Assembly: GCA_963742205.1 (NCBI GenBank)
Contig: CAVUKZ010000007.1
Coordinates: 239,088-303,087 of the forward strand
Source of the DNA: WHSW01 sp963742205
Lineage (GTDB): Bacteria; Actinomycetota; Thermoleophilia; Solirubrobacterales; 70-9
Reading direction: 5' to 3'
Length of the DNA: 64,000 nt
Shown: one piece after another, positions 50,632-59,517 of the stretch
Numbering within the stretch: position 1 is the stretch's first letter
Layout: each line of letters starts with the position of its first letter
Notes under the pieces: model-generated
Databases searched by the model: none
Told to the model about the DNA's origin: nothing
Seen by the model: the letters and a program-made list of their open reading frames with translations, nothing else
Made by a program: the position numbers and the translations under genes

Positions 50632-51499
50632 ATGAACGCGGTGATTGATGCGGGCGCTCCGCTGCTGCTGATCGTCGTGGCGGGGGCGTATGCGATGCGG
50701 GTTCGCACGCTGGCCGCGCGCGGGCGGCCGGTCGAGATCTGGCGCCAGGCGTTCTTCGCCGGCGGGATCCTGCTGCTGCTGGTCTCGGACGTGCCGCCGC
50801 TGTCGAACGTCGCCGAGGAGCTCGTCGTCGCGCACATGGTCCAGCACCTGCTGATCGGCGACCTCGCGGCGCTGTTCATCGTCCTCGGCCTCACCGGCCC
50901 GGTGCTGCAGCCGCTTGCTCGCGCGGCCGCCGTTCAGCTGGCTGCGGGTGCTCGGCAACCCGCTGGTCGCGCTGCCGCTGTGGGCGCTCAACCTCTACCT
51001 CTGGCACCTGTCGACGCTCTATGACGGCGTCCTCGACAGCGGGCTCCTGCACCTCGCTCAGCACGCCGGCTTCTTCACCTTCGGGATCGCGATGTGGCTG
51101 CCCCTGGTGGGCCCGCTGCCGAAGCCGGCGTGGTTCGGCGACGGGGCGAAGCTGCTCTACATCATCATCGTCCGCCTGCTCGAGGCGGTGCTCGCCAACG
51201 TGCTCATGTGGTCGGGGTCCGTGCTCTACACGGCCTACGCGCCCGGCGAGGCCAAGTGGGACATCTCCCCGCTCGCCGACCAGGGCGCGGCCGGCAACGT
51301 GATGATGATCTGGACGGGCAGCGTCACCCTGTCGCTGTTCGTGTGGCTCTTCTTCCGCGCCGCCAATCGCAGCGCCGAAAAGCAGGAGCTGATCGAGCTG
51401 GCCGAGGCGCAGGGGTTTGACCTCGATCCCGCGCGCGCCGGCCGCGCGGTCGCCGCCGGCCAGGGCGAGCGCCTGCGGGAGCGCATCCTCAGCAGCTGA
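50632..51499 (+). CDS. Cytochrome c oxidase assembly protein CtaG-like (one frameshift)
   Basis: About 289 residues of the CtaG_Cox (caa3-type) family: polytopic membrane protein with VVAHMVQHLLIGDLAALFIV near residue 65, YLWHLSTLYDGVLDS and LAQHAGFFTFGIAMWLPLVG. The His-rich helices suit copper delivery to Cox. An indel near 50913 shifts the frame after LTGPVLQPL. ATG 50632 has GGAGGG upstream. The following gene starts 7 bases after its stop. Confidence 0.82.
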
Positions 51500-51506
51500 C
51501 CGCCTG

Positions 51507-53000
51507 ATGGGCAACCGCTACCTCTACGTCCTCGTCTTCGTGGTCGGCACGGCCAGTCTCGGCGCCGAGATCGCCGTCGCGCGGCTGATGGCCCCGTTCT
51601 TCGGGGCCTCGACGATCATCTGGGCGAACACGATCGGCGTCGTGCTGGTGGCGCTGTCGATCGGCTACTGGTTCGGCGGCCGGATGGCCGATCGCCGCCC
51701 GGACATCCGCAGCCTCTGCCTCGTGATCCTCTGCGCCGCGGTGCTGTTGGCCGTGGTCCCGTTCGTGGCCCGGCCGTTCTTCGACGCCTCCGTGAACGCG
51801 CTGGACGAGATCGAGGCCGGCGCGTTCATCGGCTCGCTACTCGGCGTGCTGGCGCTGATCGCCATCCCCGTGATCCTGCTCGGCAGCTGCGCGCCCTGGG
51901 CGCTGCGGCTCGCCGTCGACGACGTGGAGCACGCCGGGCGCACCGCGGGGCGCCTGTACGCGATCTCGACGGTCGGCTCGCTCACCGGGACGATGCTCGC
52001 CGCCCTCGTGCTGATCCCGCTCGTCGGCACCCAGCGGACCTTTCTCGTCTTCGCTTTCGCCCTGGCGCTGGTGGCCGCGGCCGGGCTCGGGTGGCGCTAC
52101 GCGGTGCTGCCGCTGTTGCTCGCCGGGACGATCGCGCTCCCCGTGGGGACCGTGAAGGCGGTCGAGCAGGGCAAGATCCTCTACGAGGACGAGTCCGAAG
52201 AGCAGTACATCCGGGTCAGCGAGCAGCCCGACGGCGACCGGATCCTCGAGCTCAACGAGGGCCACGCCGTGCACTCGATCCTCCCCCAGCGCGGCTACCT
52301 CACCGCCGACTACTGGGACAGCTTCCTCGTGTTGCCGTTCGCCGGGGCCGACCGGCCGCCGCGGCGGATCGCGATCCTCGGCAACGCGGCGGGCACGATC
52401 GCGCGCCAGTACGGACACTTCTGGCCGCGGACCCAGGTCGACGCGGTCGAGATCGACCCGGAGCTCACGGACGTGGGCTACCGGTACTTCGACATGGGCT
52501 CGAACCCCCGGCTGACCACCTACGACGACGACGCCCGGCCCTGGCTGCGCGCGTCCGACGACAAGTACGGGCTGATCGTCGTCGACGCCTACCGCCAGCC
52601 CTACATCCCGTTCTACCTGGTGACGAAGGAGTTCTTCGAGCTCGCCCGCGACCATCTGGCGCCCGGCGGCGTGGTGGTCGTCAACGTCGGCCATCCCGAG
52701 GGCGACGACGACTTCGAGCGCGTGCTCGGGCGGACGATGGCCGACGTCTTTCCGACCGTCCTCCGCGACCCCGCCGAGCAGACCAACAGCCTGCTGATCG
52801 GCGGCGGGCCGGAGGTGTCGCAGGCGCGGCTCGACCGCGCCGCGCGCACCCGCCTGCACGGCAACCTGGGCAAGCTCGCGCGCATCGACGCCGCGCGCAT
52901 CGCCCCGCGGCTGCCCGGCGGCAGCGTCTACACCGACGATCACGCGCCGGTCGAGTGGCTCGTCGACCGCTCGATCCTGGGCTACGCCGAGGGGCAGTAG
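51507..53000 (+). CDS. Membrane-fused spermidine synthase-like protein
   Basis: A 497-residue two-part protein. The N-terminal 220 residues form about 6-7 membrane helices (LYVLVFVVGTASLGAEIAVA, IGYWFGGRMADRR). The C-terminal part is a Rossmann methyltransferase-like SpeE domain (IAILGNAAGTIARQYG, VDAVEIDPELTDVGYRYF, LIVVDAYRQPYIPFYL). The aminopropyl-transfer Asp residues are partly kept, so polyamine synthesis is possible but not certain. ATG 51507 is 7 bases after the ctaG stop. Confidence 0.83.
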   Translation: MGNRYLYVLVFVVGTASLGAEIAVARLMAPFFGASTIIWANTIGVVLVALSIGYWFGGRMADRRPDIRSLCLVILCAAVLLAVVPFVARPFFDASVNALDEIEAGAFIGSLLGVLALIAIPVILLGSCAPWALRLAVDDVEHAGRTAGRLYAISTVGSLTGTMLAALVLIPLVGTQRTFLVFAFALALVAAAGLGWRYAVLPLLLAGTIALPVGTVKAVEQGKILYEDESEEQYIRVSEQPDGDRILELNEGHAVHSILPQRGYLTADYWDSFLVLPFAGADRPPRRIAILGNAAGTIARQYGHFWPRTQVDAVEIDPELTDVGYRYFDMGSNPRLTTYDDDARPWLRASDDKYGLIVVDAYRQPYIPFYLVTKEFFELARDHLAPGGVVVVNVGHPEGDDDFERVLGRTMADVFPTVLRDPAEQTNSLLIGGGPEVSQARLDRAARTRLHGNLGKLARIDAARIAPRLPGGSVYTDDHAPVEWLVDRSILGYAEGQ

Positions 53001-53051
53001 GCAAAGTGGATAGCCTGGACGACCGATCTCAAAACGAGGACTGGAGCAAGG

Positions 53052-54422
53052 ATGGGCAAGTACGCAGTCATCAACCCCGCCACACGCGAGACCGTCAAGG
53101 AATATCCGGACATGTCCGACGACGAGCTCGCGGCGGCCATCACGGCAGCGAATGATGCCCATAAGAACTGGGGCCTCGAGACCTCCGTCGCCGAGCGTGC
53201 GGCGCTGGTCCAGAAGGTGGCGGACTTCCATGCGGAGCGCCGACAGGAGCTCGCCGAGATCGCTGTGCGCGAGATGGGCAAGCCGATGGAGCAGGCGCTG
53301 GGCGAGGTCGACTTCTGCGCCGCGATCTACGGCTTCTACGCCGAGCGCGCGGACGACCTGCTCGGCGACGAGCCGATCGACCTGCTCGGCGGCGACGGCA
53401 CGGCCGTGGTCCGCAAGTCGTCCGTCGGGCCGCTCGTCGGGATCATGCCGTGGAACTTCCCCTACTACCAGGTGGCCCGGTTCGCCGGTCCAAATCTCGT
53501 GGTCGGGAACACAGTCCTGCTGAAGCCCGCGCACCAGTGCCCCGAGTCGGCCGAGGCGATCCAGTCGATGATGGACGACGCCGGCTTCCCCGAAGGCGCC
53601 TATCAGACGATCCTGGCCTCGAACGCGCAGATCGAAGCGGCGATCGAGGATCCTCGGGTCAGGGGCGTGTCGCTGACCGGCTCCGAGCGCGCCGGCGCCG
53701 CGGTCGCCGAGATCGCCGGGCGCAACCTGAAGAAGGTCGTGCTCGAGCTCGGCGGCTCGGACCCGTTCATCCTCCTGGGCGCCGACGACATCGACGAGGC
53801 GGTCGACGCCGCGGTCGCCGGGCGGCTCGACAACACCGGTCAGTCCTGCAACGCCGCGAAGCGGTTCATCGTCGCCGACGAGATCTACGACGACTTCCTC
53901 GAGAAGTTCAACGAGAAGATGACCGCGACCAAGCCCGGCGATCCGACCTCCGAGGACGCCGCCATGGGGCCGCTCTCGTCGGACTCGGCCACGGAGACCC
54001 TGCAGGATCAGCTCGACCGGGCGGTCGCCCAGGGCGCCGAGGTCGCCGTCGGCGGCGACCGGGACGGCAACTTCTTCTCGAGCACCGTCCTGGTCGGGAT
54101 CAAGCCCGACAACGACGCCTACCGCGAGGAGTTCTTCGGGCCGGTCGCGAGCGTGTACCGAGTCGGCTCCGAGCAGGAGGCGATCGAGCTCGCCAACGAC
54201 ACGCCGTTCGGCCTTGGCTCCTACGTCTTCTCCAACGATCCCGAGCAGGCGCTGCGGGTAGCGAACGCGCTCGACACGGGCATGGTCTACGTCAACGGCG
54301 TCGGCCTCGACAGCCCGGAGCTCCCGTTTGGCGGCGTCAAGCGCTCTGGCTTCGGCCGCGAGCTCGGCCGCTACGGCATCGATGAGTTCATCAACAAGAA
54401 GCTGATCCGGGTCGCGAAGTAA
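53052..54422 (+). CDS. NAD(P)-dependent aldehyde dehydrogenase (succinate-semialdehyde-dehydrogenase-like)
   Basis: A 456-residue ALDH, slightly short, as is usual for GabD/YneI-type. The catalytic Cys is in NTGQSCNAAKR, the general base Glu in LELGGSDPFIL, and MPWNFPYYQVAR plus SLTGSERAGAA contact NAD. It oxidises an aldehyde to the acid. An isolated transcription unit; codon choice looks a little less GC-extreme at the 5' end than in its neighbours. Confidence 0.9.
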   Translation: MGKYAVINPATRETVKEYPDMSDDELAAAITAANDAHKNWGLETSVAERAALVQKVADFHAERRQELAEIAVREMGKPMEQALGEVDFCAAIYGFYAERADDLLGDEPIDLLGGDGTAVVRKSSVGPLVGIMPWNFPYYQVARFAGPNLVVGNTVLLKPAHQCPESAEAIQSMMDDAGFPEGAYQTILASNAQIEAAIEDPRVRGVSLTGSERAGAAVAEIAGRNLKKVVLELGGSDPFILLGADDIDEAVDAAVAGRLDNTGQSCNAAKRFIVADEIYDDFLEKFNEKMTATKPGDPTSEDAAMGPLSSDSATETLQDQLDRAVAQGAEVAVGGDRDGNFFSSTVLVGIKPDNDAYREEFFGPVASVYRVGSEQEAIELANDTPFGLGSYVFSNDPEQALRVANALDTGMVYVNGVGLDSPELPFGGVKRSGFGRELGRYGIDEFINKKLIRVAK

Positions 54423-54427
54423 CCCGG

Positions 54428-54450
54428 GCGCCGGCGGTTAGCGCCGGCGC
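54428..54450. terminator. GC-rich hairpin between convergent aldehyde dehydrogenase and serine hydrolase genes
   Basis: Perfect 8-base arms GCGCCGGC (54428-54435) and GCCGGCGC (54443-54450), 7-base loop. It starts 6 bases after the ALDH stop and overlaps the end of the convergent gene. No T-run on either strand. A bidirectional terminator is the natural reading. Confidence 0.55.
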
Positions 54451-55997
54451 AGGGTGAAGGTGCGCTTCGCGACCGCGCCGGCGGCCCGGTCGCGGTCGCG
54501 GGTCTTGACCGTGACGTCGAGCCTGCGATGGCGGTCGAGACGGCGCGCGAAGCCGGGCCGGAGGTGAAAGCGCACCCGCTTCGTTTTGCCCGCCTTGACC
54601 CGGTAGTCGCGGGCGCTCGCGCCGGTCAGCCGCGCCTTGCCCGCGCACCGCGGCCGCAACCCCGACGGCCAGGCGCGCGGGCAGTGCAGGCGCACCTTGA
54701 CCGTGCCCTGCGGCCCCGGTCGGCGGGCCCGTAGCTCGATCAGCGTCGCGCGCGCCCGGGCCGGGCCGGCCGGCGGCAGGGGCGGGGGGAGCTCACCGCC
54801 GCCGTATTGCTCGGGATGCTGGATCGCGTCGAGGAAGCCGCGGTCGACGTCCTCGCGGCTGACCTCGCCGGCGTCGGGCTTTGGCTTTGGCATCTCGATC
54901 GGCTGGTCGGTGATCGAGCCGAGGACCTGCCGGTAGAACTCCTCCTCCCACGGGGCTCCGCCGGCGATCGAGCCCGTGTCCTGGCCGAAGCGCGTGACGA
55001 CGAGCCCCTCCCCGGGGAACACGGTCACGAGCTGGCCGAACAGTCCGGCGAACTGGTACATGTCGGCGGGGAGGCTGGGGAAGTCGCGATCGTCGGACAC
55101 CGGCCGGTCGATGACGCGGGGGCCGACGCAGGGCTTCGACGCGTTGACCCAGATCAGATACCCGTAGCAACCGTTCTGGGGGATCGGCGCGACCGCCTCG
55201 CGCACGAAGCGCTTGGAGAGCAGCCGCCGGCCCTGCCAGACGCCGCCGCGGCGCAGCAGCTCGCCGAGCCGGGCGAAGTCGTCGGGGACCATGTGGAGGC
55301 CGAAGAAGCCCTGCGTGTGGCCGGCGGAGTCGCGCTGCCAGCGCCACGTGCCGGGCTCGATGCCGATCGGGCCGAAGAGCTCGCGCTGCGCGTAGGCCTG
55401 CAGGTCCTCGCCGACGGCGCTCTGGGTCGCCTCCGCGAGCAGCGCCGGCCCGCTCTGGGAGTACTCCCAGTAGGTGCCCGGCCGCTTCTCCACCGGGACC
55501 GTGAGCGCCTCCGCGATCCGGTCCGGCATCAGGATGTTGTAGTCGCGGATCCCGTTCCACAGCAGGCCGCTGGTCTGGGTGAGCAGGTCGCGCGTGGTGA
55601 TCGCGCCGTGCGCCTGGTCGGCGACCGGGATCAGCGAGCCGAGCGGGTCGTCGGGGCCGACGAGGCCCTGGGTCATCGCCCTGCCGAAGATCAGGGCCGT
55701 GATCGATTTCGCCATCGACCAGCTCTGGAAAGTGGTGTGCGCGTTGACCGCCGCAAGCCGATCGGACGCCACCCGGCACCCGTACCGGTACACGCGCACG
55801 GCGGCGGCCTGGTTGGCGGTCGCGTAGTCGATCGCCGCCGCGAGCTTGGTCGCGTCCATGCCCGCCTGCGCGGGGCTCGCGTCGGCCCAGTCAGCGCCCG
55901 GCTCGGGACACTGAGCTGCCGCGCGAGCACTCCCCGGGGCCGCGATCACCAGCGCCGCCGCGCAGCCCAGCGCCGCGAGCCCGAGGCCCGCGCGCAT
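54438..55997 (-). CDS. Secreted serine beta-lactamase family hydrolase
   Basis: A 519-residue protein. Residues 1-27 are a signal peptide (MRAGLGLAALGCAAALVIAA) ending near AARA. The catalytic core has SWSMAKS (SxxK, near residue 93), YSQSGP (Tyr motif, near residue 180) and a later GxG-type strand. The C-terminal 120 residues are basic and rich in Arg and Lys, probably a wall-binding or structural part. Family members are class C-like penicillin-binding esterases rather than resistance enzymes. Start chosen at ATG 55997. Confidence 0.8.
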   Translation of the reverse strand: MRAGLGLAALGCAAALVIAAPGSARAAAQCPEPGADWADASPAQAGMDATKLAAAIDYATANQAAAVRVYRYGCRVASDRLAAVNAHTTFQSWSMAKSITALIFGRAMTQGLVGPDDPLGSLIPVADQAHGAITTRDLLTQTSGLLWNGIRDYNILMPDRIAEALTVPVEKRPGTYWEYSQSGPALLAEATQSAVGEDLQAYAQRELFGPIGIEPGTWRWQRDSAGHTQGFFGLHMVPDDFARLGELLRRGGVWQGRRLLSKRFVREAVAPIPQNGCYGYLIWVNASKPCVGPRVIDRPVSDDRDFPSLPADMYQFAGLFGQLVTVFPGEGLVVTRFGQDTGSIAGGAPWEEEFYRQVLGSITDQPIEMPKPKPDAGEVSREDVDRGFLDAIQHPEQYGGGELPPPLPPAGPARARATLIELRARRPGPQGTVKVRLHCPRAWPSGLRPRCAGKARLTGASARDYRVKAGKTKRVRFHLRPGFARRLDRHRRLDVTVKTRDRDRAAGAVAKRTFTLRRR

Positions 55998-56077
55998 CCC
56001 CCCGGTCGCCCCACGCGACGGCACGAGCCGAGAATAGGCGGGCCGAGCGGACCGTGCGCCGGTTGCCCGGGCGCCGC

Positions 56078-56212
56078 TCAGCGATCGCGGCGATCGGCCT
56101 CGTGGCCGCGGGCCCAGCGCCACCAGTAGACGGCCAGATCGGCGAAGAAGGCGACGACGCGGCCGACGGGACCGGTGACGATCCAGGCAGCGAACCGCTC
56201 GGGGAGGCTCAA
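56078..56212 (-). CDS. Very small membrane-associated protein, 44 residues
   Basis: Start TTG 56212 overlaps the stop of the aldo/keto reductase gene (TTGA), a typical coupled arrangement. The product has a hydrophobic, Trp-rich helix (VGRVVAFFADLAVYWWRWA) and a charged end. I recall similar short proteins in Thermoleophilia genomes but no named family. Function unknown. Confidence 0.5.
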   Translation of the reverse strand: MSLPERFAAWIVTGPVGRVVAFFADLAVYWWRWARGHEADRRDR

Positions 56213-57342
56213 CCTACGGGAGCCGTGCGCCGCAGGTCGCGATCCGGGTCCACGTCCCAGCGGCGCCCGACCTCGATCAGCTCGTCGCTCAGCGGCCAGC
56301 GGTCCGGGCGCACCGCGGCCTCGTCGGGGCTGGCGCCCTTGAGCGCCATCGAGCCGCGGTTGTCGCCGATCTCCCTGATCTCGTCCACCTGCGCGTCGGT
56401 GAGACGCTGCTCGGGCAACGCGGCGAGCTCGGCGCGCTTGTCCTCGATCGCCCGGGAGCCGTTGCCGGATTCCTGGATCAGTGTGGGGGCCGCGCAGGCG
56501 ACCGGGCCGTGGGCGAGGTTCCACTGGCAGGCGAGCTGTATCGGTGTGAGCCCGGCGGCGCTCGCGATCGGCCGCAGCCGCTCGAGCCGCTCGCGCCCCG
56601 CGTCGACCCAGCCGTCCGGGCGGAAGCGCCGGTGGTCCTGCTCGCCGAACGGGTGGCCACCGACGACGTCGTCCCAGAACAGGCCGCCGTAGTCGACGAC
56701 CCGGGTGATCACCCGCACGTCGTTGGCGGCCGCCGCGGCGAGGCAGAGCTCGCCCGGCCACGGCTCGAGCGGGTTGAGGATCACCATCGCCCAGTCGATC
56801 CGGTCGCCGAAGCGCTCGAAGCAGTCGATGAGGTCGAGCGTGAAGCCGTTCGCGGGCCCGGGGGCGACGCCGATCGCGTCGGTCAGGCCGGCGTCGACGA
56901 GCTCGGCCATCCCGTCCCAGACGGCCTCCGAGGTGAAGCCCGTGCGATCCGGGTTGTGGAGCAGGACCACGTCGAAGCGCGAGATCCCGACCCGGTCGAG
57001 GCTCGCCTCGGCCGCCTGGCGCAGGTAGCCGGCGTACTCCGCCGGGGGACGCAACGACGGGTCCGTGAACCGCGGGTAGCCCCTGGGTCCGTCGCGGGTC
57101 CCGGCGACGAAGTCGTGGCCCACCGCGCCGACGACGCAACACGAGTCACGGTCGACGCCGTCGAGCGCCTTTCCGAGCAGCCGGTCGGCTGCGCCCGCCC
57201 CGTACACGTCGGCGGTGATCACCGTGTCGATTCCGGCGCCGGGTCGGAGCAGGCGGACCAGTCGCTCTTCGCCGAGCCGCTCGCCGAAGTGCATGAAGCG
57301 CCCGCCGCTCCAAGTGCCAATTGCGACTCTTCCGGGTTCCAC
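56209..57342 (-). CDS. Aldo/keto reductase family protein
   Basis: A 377-residue (beta/alpha)8 oxidoreductase. The N-terminus (RVAIGTWSGGRFMHFGERLG), a YGAGAADRLLG motif with the catalytic Tyr, VVLLHNPDRTGF, and the C-terminal QLACQWNLAHGPVACAAPTL are AKR features. NADPH-dependent reduction of carbonyls is expected, substrate unknown. Start GTG 57342. The small membrane protein overlaps its end. Confidence 0.82.
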   Translation of the reverse strand: MEPGRVAIGTWSGGRFMHFGERLGEERLVRLLRPGAGIDTVITADVYGAGAADRLLGKALDGVDRDSCCVVGAVGHDFVAGTRDGPRGYPRFTDPSLRPPAEYAGYLRQAAEASLDRVGISRFDVVLLHNPDRTGFTSEAVWDGMAELVDAGLTDAIGVAPGPANGFTLDLIDCFERFGDRIDWAMVILNPLEPWPGELCLAAAAANDVRVITRVVDYGGLFWDDVVGGHPFGEQDHRRFRPDGWVDAGRERLERLRPIASAAGLTPIQLACQWNLAHGPVACAAPTLIQESGNGSRAIEDKRAELAALPEQRLTDAQVDEIREIGDNRGSMALKGASPDEAAVRPDRWPLSDELIEVGRRWDVDPDRDLRRTAPVG

Positions 57343-57415
57343 CGTTTAAGCCTAGAGCGGCCGGCTCAGCTCACGTCGACGTCCGTCAGGACGCGCGCCC
57401 GCAGGGGCACCCGAA

Positions 57416-57439
57416 GGACCGGCCGTGCCGGGCCGGTCC
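57416..57439. promoter_or_regulatory. Perfect hairpin upstream of tig
   Basis: Nine-base arms GGACCGGCC (57416-57424) and GGCCGGTCC (57431-57439) with a 6-base loop, 28 bases before the tig start, in the 125-base region between divergent genes. It could be an operator, or a hairpin in the tig leader. Confidence 0.45.
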
Positions 57440-57467
57440 GGGCGCGGCCACTAAGCTCCGGGCCGTC

Positions 57468-58872
57468 TTGAGAACGACGGTTACAGACCTTCCGGAGTCG
57501 CGCGTGAAGATCGACGTGGCGGTTGAGCCGGAGGCGCTTGCGCGCCAGGTCGACCGCGCCGCGAAGCAGCTCGCCGGCGAGATGAAGCTGCCCGGCTTCC
57601 GCAAGGGCAAGGTGCCCGCCCAGCTCGTGATCCAGCGAATCGGGCGCGAGGCGGTGGTTGAGCAGGCCCTGCGCGACTCGCTTCCCGAGTGGTATGAGCG
57701 CGCCCTGCTCGAATCCGGCGTGGTCACCGTCGGTGACCCAAAGCTCGACGTCGGCGATCTGCCCGCCGAGGGCGAGGAGCTCGAGTTCACGATCGAGGTC
57801 GGCGTGCGGCCGACGGCGGAGCTCGGCGAGTGGCGCGGGCTCGAGGTCGGCAAGGCGGACGCCGAGGTCCCCGACGAGGCGATCGACGCCGAGCTCGACC
57901 GCCTGCGGGAGGGCGCGGCGAGCCTGAAGCCGGTCGAGCGCCCCGCGGCCCCGGGTGACGCCGTGGTCGTCGACTACCTGGGGACGATCGACGGCGAGCC
58001 GTTCGACGGGTCCGAGCGCCGCGACTTCCCGATCGAGCTCGGCAGCGAGGCGCTGCTGCCCGAGTTCGACGCCGGGCTCACGGGCGCCTCCGCGGGCGAG
58101 GAGCGCACGGTCGAGGTCACCTTCCCCGACGATCACCAGCCCGAGGACCTGGCCGGCAAGACGGCCAGCTTCGCGCTCAAGGTCAAGGAGGTCCGCGAGA
58201 AGGACCTGCCGGAGCTCGACGACGACTTCGCCGCCGAGGCGTCGGAGTTCGAGACGATCGCCGAGCTTCGCGACGAGCTGCGCCGTCGGCTGGCCGAGGG
58301 CCTCGAGCAGCGCGCCGAGGGGGAGTTCCGCGAGGCTGCCGTCGACGCCGTCGCCGCGAACGCCAAGCTCGAGATCCCGCACGAGCTCGTTCACGCCAGG
58401 GCGCACGAGATGTGGGAGCGCATCGAGCGCCAGCTCTCAGCTCAGGGGATCGATCCGCAGGCCTACGCGCGGATGCAGGGCAAGGATCGCCACGACCTGA
58501 TCGACGACGCGGAGGAGGACGCCGAGCGCTCGCTGCGGCGCGAGGCCGTGCTCGCCGCGGTCGCTGAGGCCGACGGGATCGAGGTCACCGACGAGGACCT
58601 GCTCGAGGCGATCGGACCGGGGGAGGGCAAGAACTCTCCCCAGAAGCTGCTCGCGCAGCTGCAGGAGTCCGGTCGCGACGGCCTCCTGCGCGATGAGATC
58701 CGCATGCGCAAGGCGGCCGAGGCGATCGCCGAGCAGGTGACGCCGATCCCGATGGAGCGCGCCGCCGCCCGGGAGCAGATCTGGACCCCGGACAAGCGCG
58801 AGGCTGCGGAGCGCCGACGACGAGACCGCGGGCGACGCCAAGGCCGGCGAGCTCTGGACCCCGGGCTCGTAG
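57468..58872 (+). CDS. tig: Trigger factor (ribosome-associated chaperone), frameshift near the C-terminus
   Basis: About 467 residues. It has the N-terminal ribosome-binding domain with GFRKGKVP (residues about 43-50), the FKBP-type domain (PGDAVVVDYLGTIDGEPFDG), and a helical C-terminal domain. Starts at TTG 57468 (LRTTVTDLPESRVK). An indel near 58815 shifts the frame after KREAAER; the true end is then DDETAGDAKAGELWTPGS with TAG at 58870-58872. Without this correction the frame reads through into clpP, a false fusion. Confidence 0.92.
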
Positions 58873-58907
58873 AGACGCCAGACGCGCTTCTATACACTCA
58901 GCCGCCG

Positions 58908-59492
58908 ATGAGCCCCCTGGTTCCAATGGTCGTAGAGCAGACGTCGCGCGGCGAGCGCGCGTTCGACATCTACTCGCGCCTGCTCAACGAGCGGATCATC
59001 TTCCTCGGCACCCCGGTGACCGAGGACATCGCGAACCTGATCGTCGCCCAGCTGATCCACCTCGAGTCCGAGGATCCCGACAAGGACGTCTCGATCTACA
59101 TCAACTCGCCGGGCGGATCGGTCTACGCGGGCCTCGCGATCTACGACACGATGCAGTACATCAAGCCCGACGTGCAGACGATCTGCGTCGGCGTCGCGAT
59201 GAGCATGGGCGCGCTCCTGCTCGGCGGCGGTGCGGAGGGCAAGCGGATGGTGACCCCGAACTCGAAGGTCCTGATCCACCAGGTCTCGGCCGGCTTCCAG
59301 GGCCAGGCGACCGACATCGAGATCCACGCGAAGGAGATCATCGACGTCCGCCGCCGCCTCGACGAGATCATCGCCAAGCACACCAACCAGCCGTTCGAGA
59401 AGGTCACCAAGGACACCGAGCGCGACTACTTCATGTCGGCCGAGGAAGCGGTGGAATACCACCTCGTCGACCGCGTGATCGAGCACCACTAG
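58908..59492 (+). CDS. clpP: ATP-dependent Clp protease proteolytic subunit ClpP
   Basis: A 194-residue serine protease. The catalytic Ser is in GVAMSMGALLLGGG, the His in SKVLIHQVSAGFQG, and the Asp in DTERDYFM (Ser-His-Asp triad). It forms a tetradecameric barrel with ClpX. It follows tig by 35 bases; clpX lies 3.1 kb downstream because a leftward operon sits between. ATG 58908. Confidence 0.96.
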   Translation: MSPLVPMVVEQTSRGERAFDIYSRLLNERIIFLGTPVTEDIANLIVAQLIHLESEDPDKDVSIYINSPGGSVYAGLAIYDTMQYIKPDVQTICVGVAMSMGALLLGGGAEGKRMVTPNSKVLIHQVSAGFQGQATDIEIHAKEIIDVRRRLDEIIAKHTNQPFEKVTKDTERDYFMSAEEAVEYHLVDRVIEHH

Positions 59493-59517
59493 GGCGCCCA
59501 GCGCCCGCTCGTCGTCC

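Noticed and set aside
57468..59492. A single protein joining trigger factor and ClpP
   Set aside because: One indel near 58815 explains it. In the corrected frame tig ends at 58872 with a natural C-terminus and clpP has its own ATG at 58908.
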